The notes below the pieces were generated by a model. That model was not told the DNA's origin. It made no database searches and saw only the letters and a list, made by a program, of their open reading frames with translations. DNA of 64,000 nucleotides, from contig JAULBX010010988.1 in NCBI GenBank assembly GCA_032358255.1, forward strand, positions 42,399 through 106,398, written 5' to 3'. Shown in pieces: positions 10,941 through 22,600 of the stretch. Source of the stretch: Heterotrichella gracilis. Its lineage: Eukaryota; Sar; Xanthophyceae; Tribonematales; Xanthonemataceae. Position numbers and translations under genes: made by a program. Each line of letters opens with the position of its first letter. Position 1 is the stretch's first letter.

Positions 10941-12271
10941 GCAACCCACTGGTGTTCAACCAGGTTTCTGTAGGGTTTAGGAGTTGACATTGAGAGTTTG
11001 TGTGCTAGGTGTACAGTTTAGGGGTTGGGGCTTGCTGTTTCACTCTATTATTTGGCGGCTTTGGAGTTGGTTTCATATGCTGTTCATTTTCCTCCTTTGG
11101 CGGTTTTCTATTCTTTTTTCTTTAAAATGAAGTGGTATGGCCTGCCAGTGTGGGGAAAACCCTGCTAGGGCTCTGCCACATAACCTGCTTGCAAGTAGCT
11201 AATGTGCACCTTCATTCTCACCCAGCATGCAGAATTATAAACACTTCCACAGGTTTGGGCTTTCCAAAATCATACACACATTTGGATATCCATGCAGCGA
11301 TTAGCCCTGGCTGGTCAGTCGCCCCATCAGTTTAAATCAACTCAGCAGTGTGAGTAGTGCAGCTCCATAGTAACGTGACCAACTTTAGAAAGAAAGAAAG
11401 AAAGGGAACGCACAGAGGCATAGTTAGGGGGCCATTGGCTCGCACCAGGGCACCACACCAGCCAGAACGGCTGGTCAAGTATTATAGGCCTTGAGGCTTA
11501 ATTAGCCAATGCCCCTTTATTCAAGTTAATTTTCAGTAGGCTCCTTGCACGCTCACCCTGTTGCCAAAGTGCCTTAGTGCAGCAGTTTCCTGCCACGAGT
11601 GTTGAAACGGTGTGCAATCGGTTTCAGCCCGCAAGCGCAGGCAGCATGTAGTGTGGTGGGCACCCTTGAAGAAATTTACGTCATGATGACTGCACTTTCC
11701 AGCACCCCCTCAATGTGACTCTGGTTTAGGCTTGAAACTGGACTCTGTAAAGGGGCAGCCGCTAGCACTGCACCTAGCATATGACAACAGCAGCCTGGGG
11801 TGTACGAAATTCCAGGTGTCACGGGGGTGGGACCACAAAACCCTAGGCTAGGGCAGAATCCACGCAGGCCCTGGAGTGAACCCACCAGGCAGGGCCGACG
11901 CGTTTTGCACACAGAGTTTAAACAAATGTTCCTGCATAAGAACCCAAACCCACGGTTGCATTGCCCCACAAAACTCCTTTCTACGTTGGTTGTCGTTCCT
12001 CGGCTATATCGCGCGGCAGGTGCTCTCAACTCGCACCGCTGTAAACCGTTGCTATATATTTCACATCGCACCCAAGGTGCTGTTAGGAAGCAGTGACCTG
12101 TGCCCAACTCAGCCTCTTGACAAACCCACTCTGCCCGGGCAAAAAACTCTGGTCTCGTTCCCCGCGTCAACGTTCACAGGTTCCCAAAGTGGGTGGTCTT
12201 AGCCGGCCTACATTGCGTTCGTCACGTTCACCCTCGCTGCCTTCCAAGGGTGTGACAGCGCTGCAAGGGGA
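10941..12271. other. Intergenic region after the JmjC gene
   Basis: No exon is recognised. It holds the 3' UTR of the upstream gene and the promoter of the next plus-strand gene. An (AAAG)n tract lies near 11388-11404. Open frames on both strands (for example 11676-12170 minus) have no recognisable content. Confidence 0.5.
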
Positions 12272-15200
12272 ATGAGGCCCATCGCCGTGACAGCAGCAGC
12301 AGCAGCCTTTGCCATGGCTATGTTACAAGCGAGGAGGGCGTTCGGTAAAAGGTGCGAAACTGTGAATGCAGTGGAGAACAAAGTGGGCGTGAACGCCTGT
12401 GGCTCAACCCATATGGGTGATTAGCAGACAAGGCGCCGGTGTCACTGTCACTGCTTGTATGCATATCATATGATACTGCCTAAACTACTTTGCTGAGTGA
12501 AGTGCGTGGGTGTAGACCTGAAGGCATTGTGCAGCTGTTTGCTGTGTCACAGAAAAGAGCTTGCGCGCTGCATGTTGTTTTACTTGTGTACTACAGCAAT
12601 TATTATTGGTACTCTTGAAGGACTAGGCACGACACCCTTCTGTACGTGATAGAATTTACAGGCTACAAAAGGACACAAGAGATTTCTTCACTCTATTTCT
12701 TAACGCTTAATATCGGATGTAGCAGACCCATTGTATTCAACGTTGTTAATTGACTGCAGGCCAAGCCCAAAGAAATCTTCGAAGCGGTCGCCACCCATAC
12801 CACCAACACCGCCACCAACTCCAACCAAGTCTAGAAAGGCACCAGGTATTACCTTCGACATCAAAGTCAGCTGTGTTAGCCACCCTCTGCAGCTGCCCGC
12901 CCCTCACCCTGCCCAGGTATGTATAGCTATTGCTCGCACTGTATGCATGTATGCATGTATGCACTGGGAGTCATGACGCACACTCCCCCATAAAAAACGA
13001 GGTTTCCCAGCGTTTATATTAGGTATATTAGGTGCCAAGCAAGTAGGATATTCAGGCTAGCTGCTTTCCACAGTGCTCAAGACGCATAGCGCCGCGCGTA
13101 CTACACTTACAGCTCCATATATGCATACTGCTCAATTGCAATGCATGCATGCACCATAAGTGGGCATCCCTCTTTTACTGGCTGCAACTACTGCAACCTC
13201 TGGCCAGGATGCCTAGGATTTATGAGGCATACAAACCCCCTTCAAAGCTGCCAAACCCCAGAACCTGGCGCCCAGCCGCATCGCCCCTCTTTGATAGCCT
13301 AGACAGCCCAACCCTCTAACCTTATACTCTCTGGGGCCTTGTAGGCCTTGCACTCTCTCTACTCTCTCTCACTCCAATCCTTCAACCCTAACCCTTGAAT
13401 AACCCTCAGCAACACCTCCTACACCTCCGCTTGGGCCAAGCTTTGCTGCACCAGAGCACCAGTACAATATTCCACTACTTTTCATATGCAAATTCTAGTT
13501 TATCAGATTGGAAGCCCGGTCTCAACTCCCCTCCGCCTACTCCACCCCCCCGTGCAGGAGGCGCTAGAAGAGGTCCTCATCCCCTACTACATCACCCAAC
13601 TTTTCAACTACCAGGACCCCAATGCGCGTCTGCACGCAGTGCTGGTGCTGGTGCGCCTGTGCACCGCGTTAAAGAGGTAGCTGAAAACCCTTAACCCTAA
13701 ACCAAAACCCTAATTAGAGGACCCAAAGACGCGCATGCACACAGCGCTGGGGTGCTGGTTTGCCTGTGCGCAGTATTACCCATAACAAAGAGCTGACACA
13801 GTTAGCTATGGCAAGCATGGCAATTTCTTTGCGACTCTGCTTCGCTTCTCCTGAGCATGGCGTCAGTACTAAACCTCTAGGTCTACTCAGTGACACTTGA
13901 CTGTGACCTCTCAGCCTGCCTTTTCACCCTTCAAAAGTTGGGGGTAAGGTATGACGCATCTTGTATACGTCTAGCAGATGCTTCAACTCTTATCCGCCTC
14001 AAGAGGGTCCTTTAAGGGTTAGGGTTGAAGGTTAGTGCACCTGCCTTCAGTCTGTGCAAGAGTGTTCATGTGTATCCACACCTAATTAATTTAATTCATT
14101 TCCAGTCTGCTTCCTTCGGCCTTAAAGCCAAGCGCCCCCCACCTCCATGACTTCCAGCAAGTAATAAAAGAAATAACGAAATAAATCAAAGAGATAAAGA
14201 AATGATAGCAAGTGAATGAATACCATCCACATCCATGACCGCCAGCAGTGTCCTAGTGCATATGCTCAATCAACCCTATGCTCCTACATGCACTCCCAAA
14301 TAAAGCCAGCGCCCTCTATTTCGTTGTCACAGAGCTTTGTGGGCACGGCCATAGCTTTATTTTCTGGGTTCAGTACCTACTGGGTTTAGTACCTAGGTTT
14401 AGCAAATGGGTTTGAACCAGAGATTTGATGATGAGCCCCCCCTTATTCTCCCACTTTGCAGGACGCTCCACCTTCTGGCCAAGTTTGACGAGCTGCTGCC
14501 TGCAGTGCTGGAGCTCGCCAGCGCATCACCCAGCCTGGTGTCGGCCAAATTCAAGGCCCTGCCATGGGCGCAGGTAAGAACCCTAGTACAGGGTGGCTGC
14601 TGTAGGATTTAGAGTACAGGGTCTAGGGTTTTGGGCATACCATTTGTTGCCCTGAGGCGCACCCAAGCTGCAGCCTTATGGTAGACTATCATAAAACCTC
14701 TAAACAAATCTGAAATAAAACCAGGTACTATAAAACCCAAATAACATCTTGACAAAATGCCTACCAACGCCTGGTCCTCCCCTCCGCTCACCCCACAAAC
14801 CCTTCCCCCCTTGCAGTTGGAGGCCTTGAAGGGCACCCAGCACCAGCTGCAGCACGCGGGCCTGTGCCTCATGAGGGTCATGGTGCACAGCCGCAGGTTC
14901 CTGCGCAGCGCAATGGCACACCCCTTCATACCTACAACCACCGTGAGCCATACAGACATCATAAAACACCATGCTCCTGCACATGTTAACATCAATTAAT
15001 CATGAAATTCCTCCACCCTTGCAGTTGGAGGCGCTGAGGCGCACCCAGCACCAGCTGCAGCACGCGGGCCTGCGCCTCATGGCGGTCATGGTGCGCAGCC
15101 ACAGGTTCCTGCGCAGCGCCATGCAGGACCCCCTCACCACCACCCTGCTGCTCGATGCAATGTGCCTGGACGCGCGGTGCGATGCAGCGGACGCAGCGGC

Positions 15201-17472
15201 CATGCAGGTGGGGGACGCAGAAGGGCTGAACCCTAAACCCTGAATGAAGGGCATTGCAGAATAGGGTTAGGGTTTAGGACGCATGGTGCGATGCAGCGGA
15301 TGCGGCGGCCATGCAGGTAGGGGATCCCCAATCCAGATGCAGAAGGGCTGAACCCTAAATCCCAAATGGAGGGCATTGCAGATTAGGGTTAGGGTTTAGG
15401 GCGCGCAATGCAATGCAGCGGATGCGGCGGCCATGCAGGTAGGGCACAGATGGGAGAACCCTAAACCCTCTACAAACCCTAAAGCCTGAATCGGAACGCT
15501 CTCCAATTCTACACAATATCGCTCCCTGGCTCCTTGTCTTTGACCGATTGAACCAGCGTGCCCGTTCAGGAACAGGCTGCACAGTCATTCCTTCACTTAT
15601 AATCATTTCAAATTACTTGTAATTTCAATTTACTTGCAATTTGAGTTATTTCAATTTGCCATGCAGGACGCCTTGCGCGTGGTTGTTGCGATGCTGCGTG
15701 CCACGGGCGCAGAGCTGCACAAACCGGAGTACAGGTACTGTACAGGGCATTGCAGGTACTGTACATGTATTACAGATACTGCACATGTAACAGGGAATTA
15801 CAGGTACTGTACAGGGAATTACAGGTACTGCACATGTAACAGGGAACTGTGGACAGGAGGGGTATGGCGTGGCTTGGCTCATGCATGGGCATGCCCCTCA
15901 ACCATGTCGATGTTAAAGTAGAGGCTGCGTAAGAATGTTCAGCACCTTGGATTTGCCATGCTTCTAATTACTGTGTTGTCTATGTGTGATACAAAGTACT
16001 GAGCTCCCTGTCTGACCTGGTTTGGTCCTCTGATTCCGATTTTGGTTTTAGAAAGAATGGACTCGCTCCAATTTCCTTGCTGATTCTGACTTGGATCCAT
16101 TTAATTATTGCCGTATGTTACAAGATTTACAAGATTTTATTTGACAGTCACATATTCTTGCAGGGGAAAGCAGCATGTGCGTGAGTTGATGGTGCTCGTC
16201 GACGGAGTGAGGCAATTGCCAGACCCCACGCCAGTCTACCGACAGCTGGCAAGGCAGGGGGCGATGGAAGCCATCGCAACGGGGATGCTGGCCTTCCTCC
16301 CCTGCCTCCACCTGCCTCCAGAGGGGGTTGACAAGACCGACGAGGGGAGGGGAGGGGAGACACGGAGGGGAGATAAAGCAATTCAGGGGAGGAGGCGCAA
16401 CTGTGGTTTGGACACCCACTACACCGATTCCGCCCAATTCAAGCTCGCGCACTCCCTCGTCCCCCTGCTGCACCAGCTCCTCTCCAGTGCGGTGGGCAAG
16501 TGAGTGGCACTGCTCTCCTCTGTTCTGTGAGGTCTAGGTTTAGGGTTTAGGGTTCAAGAATCGCCCTCCTCTGTGCTGACTTTCCTTCCCCCGGCCTGAT
16601 GCTCAGCGTGAGCGAGGCCATTTGTTCATATCTACTTCTTTATAACAGTCTATGTAGTCAGTTGTTTTTGTAGTTGAGGGTGGAGAGCCTTCCGCCCGGG
16701 CCTGTTACACTGTACCTTTCTTTATTTTTCTACTCTTTATTTCTATAATTGGCTTATTGTTGTTTGCAGGTTGCGGGTGGAGAGCACTCCCGGGCTGCTG
16801 CCTAGTGTTTCCGAGGCCATGGGTCGGGTGTCCCTCCTGCAGGGCAGTGACGCATTCATGGTGGCGGAGGTGATGCGCCACTTCATGCACCTGCTGGGGG
16901 TGCTCCAGTGCAGGGCAAAACGGCAGGTAGGCGGTGGGTGGACAGGGTAACGTTCATTTGCTGCATGGCGTGTGCGTATTGAACGGAGGTATTGGTTTCA
17001 TGAATAGGTGGGTTTGGCACAAAACGACAGGGTATGTGGCATGCCACAGGGTCGAGTAGCTTGAGGCGGTTCTCCCCCCTGCCCGGCTGGGCCCATATGG
17101 TTGCAACTAGCGGATGGCAGGCAGCCAGCTGTGCGCATGCGGAGCTGCAGGACCCATATATATATTGGGCCCATTGCATCTAGCTGGTTACAGCAAGCTG
17201 GGGTAGCTGGGGGTGCGCAGGGAGCATATGGTGCGCAGCAGGCAGTGGAGGAGGGGGCGGTACCGGTGTGCGGCCTAGCCCTGGGGCGCTCATTATTGCT
17301 GGCTGGCTGGTGGACTGCAGAGCAAGGGCCATGTGGACAGAACCTTGTGGACCGCCATGGGAGCATGCCACAGCAAGGTGCATATGTACTGCAGGACAGT
17401 GGCGTGGAGCAGGGGATGTGCCAAAATGCCTATGCTTTGGAGCAGCAGGCAGGGGGACTTTGCGATGCCTAA
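12272..17472 (+). CDS. Unrecognised alpha-helical (HEAT/ARM-like) protein
   Basis: I do not recognise the family. Nine exons fit in phase: 12272-12351, 12760-12916, 13558-13676, 14462-14573, 15025-15207, 15667-15734, 16164-16499, 16770-16926 and 17194-17472, for about 496 aa. The proposed N-terminus MRPIAVTAAAAAFAMAMLQ is hydrophobic and Ala-rich, so it could be a signal or transit peptide; a Pro/Lys-rich segment (PSPKKSSKRSPPIPPTPPP) follows. The body is a series of amphipathic helices such as EALEEVLIPYYITQLFNYQD, NARLHAVLVLVRLCTALK, HLLAKFDELLPAVLELASA and SLVPLLHQLLSSAVGK, as in helical-repeat scaffolds. The first two exons and the last are joined only on phase and splice-site grounds and are less sure than the core. 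An extra copy of the fifth exon lies just upstream (14817-14942). Confidence 0.55.
14817..15207 (+). repeat. Complete duplicated exon with its own splice sites (14817-14942 and 15025-15207)
   Basis: Both copies begin TTGGAGGC(C/G)(T/C)TGA after a TTGCAG acceptor and encode LEAL(K/R)(G/R)TQHQLQHAG and a RFLRSAM helix. The first copy diverges after SAM and reaches a GTGAGC donor at 14943, giving 126 bases (42 codons). The second is 183 bases (61 codons). Both lengths are multiples of three, so either, both or one could be spliced without shifting frame. Confidence 0.75.
15208..15450 (+). repeat. Donor-side echoes of exon 15025-15207 with telomere-like motifs
   Basis: The exon end GATGCAGCGGACGCAGCGG followed by CCATGCAGGTGGGG is repeated after 15290 and after 15412 as GATGCAGCGGATGCGGCGG followed by CCATGCAGGTAGGG. 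Copies are about 120-130 bp apart. Each block also repeats AACCCTAAACCCTGAATG-like and TTAGGGTTTAGGG sequences. Confidence 0.85.
15735..15845 (+). repeat. Short tandem repeat of donor motif TACAGGTACTG
   Basis: Directly after exon 15667-15734 the motif TACAGGTACTGTACAGGG recurs four to five times with small changes (GCAGGTACTGTACATG, TACAGATACTGCACATG). Each unit preserves an AG/GTACTG donor-like site, so the true donor is followed by several decoys. Confidence 0.75.
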
Positions 17473-19683
17473 TACCACCTGAGTTGGCTCTTTAGGGTTT
17501 AGGGTGTTGGGGTTTGGCTCTTTGATCCTACCAGGGTCTAGGGTTTGGGCTCTAGCTCAGGGTTGCTAATGAAAGCAGCCATATGAGGCAGGATATGGAG
17601 TAGAGGTGCAATGTGTGGGTGCTGCGCTGGCTTCCATCCATGGGGTCTTTACTGGCAGAGCATGGAAGGGAGGAGAGTGTGGTAGTAGAAACCTAGTCTA
17701 GCGATACGAATGGCTTTTATTTCCCCACCTGTGGTTGGTTTTCCATGTGACCTGCGGCGGCTGGCAGCGTTTTTCCTAGCTCAAATTGACACAGAACATT
17801 TTACTCCCCTTTTCCCTTCTCAGAAAAGAGTGGCACCCAGTTTTGCGAATAGGTAAGATGTAGGTGTACTCGTTCATCTATAGATTATAATGAGTTGTAC
17901 TTGGTTATCCATTAATGCATCTGCGAATGGCCGGCAGCCAGGCACCAGCCACTGCTATGCGCCATGGCATGTGATGCGCTCACTGTTGAACGTGATCCAA
18001 TGCATGATTTGAATGAACGTCATATTCACGTCACACTTTTCTCCTGTTTGTTGCATACCGTATGTACCAATTGGTACAATGACATTGCCCTAATAGGTAA
18101 AACCATGGGGGTCTCCTCAGTTAGATTTACCAGTTGAAATTGGCAGCTTAGTTTGCATGTGCACAAGTTTTCCACAGGTGGGATATTATTTTTTGATCAA
18201 AAATAGAATAAGCTGTAGAATAGATGCTAGGCAAAATGCTGATGACCAGCGATGACGGCTTGGAATGCCTTTTGTTTGTTACATAAGTAGACAGGTAGAT
18301 ATTAGGTAGATATAATGTATTATCCAATTTGGCAAACACAACTCTCATAGGCCAGCTAGTTTTTAGATAAATTTTTGAGTAAAATAAATTTTCTGCCACT
18401 CGTATTCCATTCTTACGTTAGGACGCAGTTACCCTTGCAAATTCTGAGGCATAGGTTTAAACTTGTCCATTTACTCAGTAGCCTAGGCGGCCTGTAGCAC
18501 ACTGATTAGTCTTGAGTTCTCAGCCCATTAATCCTGCATCTTTTGAGCCAATGGCATGATGAATCTCAAAACTTTGAATGTGTAGCATCTTATGGGCAAT
18601 AAGCCGATGACGGCTTGGAACGCCTTTTGTTTGTTTGTTTGTATATATACGGATCTCCAGTTATTAACCAAGATCCACATGGCATTGCCAGCAGGGTTCT
18701 AATTCAGATTGATTGTTCCAACGATGTCTGATTGTCACAACGATATTGCATATACCAGGATCCGCAGTGGTGGTACTTGTCATTCCCCCTACTTGACACG
18801 CCATCCATACACATAAACCCCACCGCAGGGAACTGAAGACCCCGCCACACCTCACCCGCTCCATCAGGGCGTATGACAGACAAAAAATGCATGCGCAGCA
18901 AAAACAATACGCAGCAGGGCTTGACGCCACTCTGACAGGCTTGACGCACAGTGTGCACCAACTTGGACACCAGGTAGCGCGTGGCACCCCACACTGTGCG
19001 AGGTGGCCTGTGTACCCAAAGCGCTCTTGCTGCCTCGCCACCGCATGGAGCAAACCCCCTTCAACAAAACCCTACAACCCTACAACTGTTAACCTTCACA
19101 GCCCAGAAGCTGCGGCACCAACTCCCACCCTGCTGCCGGCTGATGCCACGCCCCCCTGCCCCCACCCCCCCACAGGCCCAGCCACAAGACAGGGTCCAAC
19201 TATCACTGCCCCACCCCTTGACCCCCATTGCGAAGCCCAAAGCGATCACAAAAAGCCTCCCCAGGGGTAAAAAGCCATTGTCCTGACTCATTCCCGCGTA
19301 CCCACCATGTGCCCCTCCCAAGCAGCCCCCTTGTTGCTGGGCCCTTGAATGCCACATGCACCTGGCCACACATGACGGGAACAACCCTTGCAAGGGTTGT
19401 TGCACGCTCACAGGCACCCTTTGGCGTGGAAACAGGGTGGAAACAGCCATTTCCTGATTGTTGCACGCTCACGGGTACGCATCCTCCAGAGGATGATACG
19501 ATCTTCTCCTGGCTGTTGAGCCTAGCCACCCCCGCAGGTACAGCCATCAGGCGCCCAAATAACCCTCTGGTAGGGTTTGCTGGCTACGCGCCCCACAGAC
19601 ACACACCTCTCCAGCGCCCAAAAAAAGGCCCACCCAGGATTGCTGCGCGCATACAGGCACCCTCATCCAGCATCGCACCCAGT
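17473..19683. other. Convergent intergenic stretch with 3' flanking repeats
   Basis: Lies between the helical-protein gene (+) and AKR2 (-). TTTAGGG motifs occur just past the stop (17494-17510). A direct repeat GATGACGGCTTGGAATGCC followed by TTTTGTTTGTT occurs at 18251 and again at 18606 with one change. The 19380-19680 part, on the AKR2 side, contains copies of AKR2 3' exon sequence (for example ACGATCTTCTCCTGGCTGTT at about 19498, resembling 19711-19730). No other gene was found. Confidence 0.5.
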
Positions 19684-22600
19684 TCAGAGGTATGCCTTCT
19701 CCAGTGTGGACACGATCTTCTCCTGGTTGTTGAGCCGGGCCACGTCCAGCGGGATCTTGCCATCGAGGTTCTTGGCTGTGCAGTCGGCGCCACTACGGGA
19801 GGGGGGAGGCGGGGGTAAGTAGTGTGTGGGAAGGTGTTCCGATGTTGGGTAGGGTGCAGAGCTGTGCGGTTGACGTGCAGCATGCCTGGCGCTAGGCGAG
19901 CGATGTGCACATGTGCCCTGTCCATTATCACTCATAATTTATGAGCCAGGATCTTGCCATCAAGGTTTCTGGCGGTGCCAGTCGGCGCCACTGGGGGCGG
20001 GGAGGAAGGGAGGGTTAGGGCAGGCTGTGGGTTCAGGGTTAGGTGACATCAGATGGTGAACGGTGGCTCCCTGTCAGCAGGCACTTGACCCTAAATCCTA
20101 AACCCTAAACCAGTTGTCAGGGCCTTGGTGTCCAGGCACATGGCGGTGGCGTCGGCGCCGATGGCAGGGCGTCAGGGCCAAACTCTAAACCCAAAAACCA
20201 TGCATATGGCAAACGACTCCAGTCCCACAGCACCCAACAACCCCACCCCCACCCACCGCAGGACCCTCCACCCTCACACCATACACCTAACGCACCTCTT
20301 GAGCAGGACCTCCACGCACTCCAGCTGGCCATACCCGGCGGCATAGTGCAGCGCGGTGTTCTTGTTGTTGTCGAGCGCGTTCACATTGGCGTGGGCGCCG
20401 ATCAGCGCCTCTGCGCACGCCAGCTCGCCGTAACCGCACGCAAAGTGCAGCGCGGTGCGCCCCTCCTCGTCCTGCTCGTCTATCGCTGCCCCCTCGTCCA
20501 GGAGCGCCTGCAATTGGGCCACGTCGCCTGCGGATTGGGTGGGGTGGGGTGGGAGTCAGTTGAATCCCTGGATGAGGGCGGTTTTTGTGTATGGGGTGTG
20601 GGTGTGGGTGGTTCCCTCCTCGCCCTGCCCATCTATCGCTGCCCGCCTGGTGCAGGTGCATCTCACATCAAACCACACCACATCACCAACCTTACCCCCC
20701 CCCCCCCCACTACTACAACCCTCCCCACGCACCTGTGCTGGCTGCGCCATGCACACTTGGCTCCTCCTCTCCCTCATCCTCATCCCCCGCCACAATGCCG
20801 CTGCCCACCCCCTCCTCCCGGGTACCCTGGCCGATGCTCACCCCCTCAAATGCGCTGCTCATGGCGCCGCTCAGCTTCTCCATCATGGCAGGGTCGTTCC
20901 AGTACCTGGGAAGCGGGAGTCCAGGATATTAGGGTTAGGGCATGTATTATGGGGTTCAGGGCAGAATGCCGCCATAGCGCCGCTGAGCTTCTCCATCATG
21001 GGCGGATCCTTTCAGTAAACGAGGTAGCTGCTTATTCACAAAGTGAATGAAAACAGTTCCATTCTTTTTTTAAATACTATTTTTACTTTTAGGTCAAATT
21101 AAAGACTGTAACGTTTTTTTTAAATACTAGTTTTACTTTTAGGTCAAATCAAAGACTGTACCGCACTCCCTTCATCAAGGCTGCTGGCCCACCCCTCTCC
21201 TCCCCGTGCGTATGCAAGATCATGCTTCTGGCCAAAGCTTTCCACCTCCAAACCTACCTACCCTCGCACCTCAAGGGACTCAAGGACTAACCCCATGCAT
21301 GCGCAAACCCCGGCCCCCTCCCGCAACCCACCCATAGCCACTCACTCCATCATGGCTGACGGCCCTCCCTCCCTGCCCCGCCTACAACACCCTCACGATT
21401 CCCCAAGAAAACGATACAAAACCATACACAAAGTCAACGCAAAAAAACAATCCATATTCTGTATCTACTTTCAACTTCTCATTTTGATAATATGCTGTAC
21501 CGCACTCACTTCATCATGGCCGCTGGCCCGTCCCTCTCCACCTCCTCCATGACCTTTGCGTAGTCTGGGTCGTCCTTGAGCCCCTTGAGCTTGCTCTCTA
21601 TCTGCTCGCGCACATCCGGGGACTGCATGGACTGCATCATGTTCACCAGGTTGGGGTCCGACTGCAAGGGGAGAAGAAGAAGTTAGTGGTTGCTTAGGGT
21701 CTACTAATCAGGGTTTACAACTGCGAGGGGCTCAGAGCTGGGTGGGGTACAGCATGGACTGCATTATGTTCAAATTGGGGTCCGACTGCAAGGAGGAGGG
21801 AAGAGGGGTGGGTTAGTGGCTGTTTAGTACAGGTTGTAATGGTTGTGTTGGGTTGGGTAGTGCATGGACTGCATCAACTTGACTAAGGTGGGGTCCGACT
21901 GCATGGGGAGAGCAGAGGTTTTAGTGGCTGTGTAGGGTTCAGAGTTCGGCACTGGGGGCCTGCTTGGACTGCAACATGTTCAACAGATTGGGGTCCGACT
22001 GCGAGGAGAGGAGGGAAAGGTGGTTAGTGATTGCCTAAGGTTCATGTTTTGGGTTTTGCGCTGGGGTGAGTACTGCAGGATGCTGCATGGACTGCTGGAT
22101 GTTGACCAGCTTGCGGTCCGACTGCGAGGAGAAGGGAGAAGGGGTGGTTAGTGGTTGTGTAGGGTTTAGCGCTAGGTGGGGTACTGCATGGACTGCATCA
22201 TGTTGGCCAGGTTGGGATCCAACTGCGAGGAGGGTTGGAGGGGTGGTGAGTGGATGTTTGTGGCTTACTACTTAGGACTTAGCGGTGAGGTGGGTACTGC
22301 ATAGACTGCTGGCCAGGTTAGGATTCGACTCCTGCTAGGGCAACCACCTTGCCCCCGCCAGCACCCCCCAGGGGTTACCTTGAGGCGCCTGAATTAGTCC
22401 CCAGGGCCAGAATCGCAGCCACCACCACCCGACGCACCTCCATGCTTTCCGTGCCCAGGCTCTGCGCCATGTCGACAACTCGGGGTTGCTCATGGCCTGC
22501 GTTCCCTAGCTGAGTATAACCCTAAACCCTAAACTGTGAACCCTAGATCGCCTCGCTTGCCACCGAAAACGCAGCCGCCCCACCACCACCACACAACCAC

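Noticed and set aside
13486-13700. Start codon at 13486 as the beginning of the helical-protein gene
   Set aside because: A clear CAG acceptor at 13557 lies inside that frame, and two upstream exons fit in phase.
20346-21050. 234-codon plus-strand frame over AKR2 exons
   Set aside because: It overlaps the AKR2 ankyrin exons on the other strand and has no recognisable domain.
21620-22345. Possible CRISPR-like array
   Set aside because: The genome is eukaryotic, the repeat is a copy of an AKR2 exon edge, and the spacers are related to each other.
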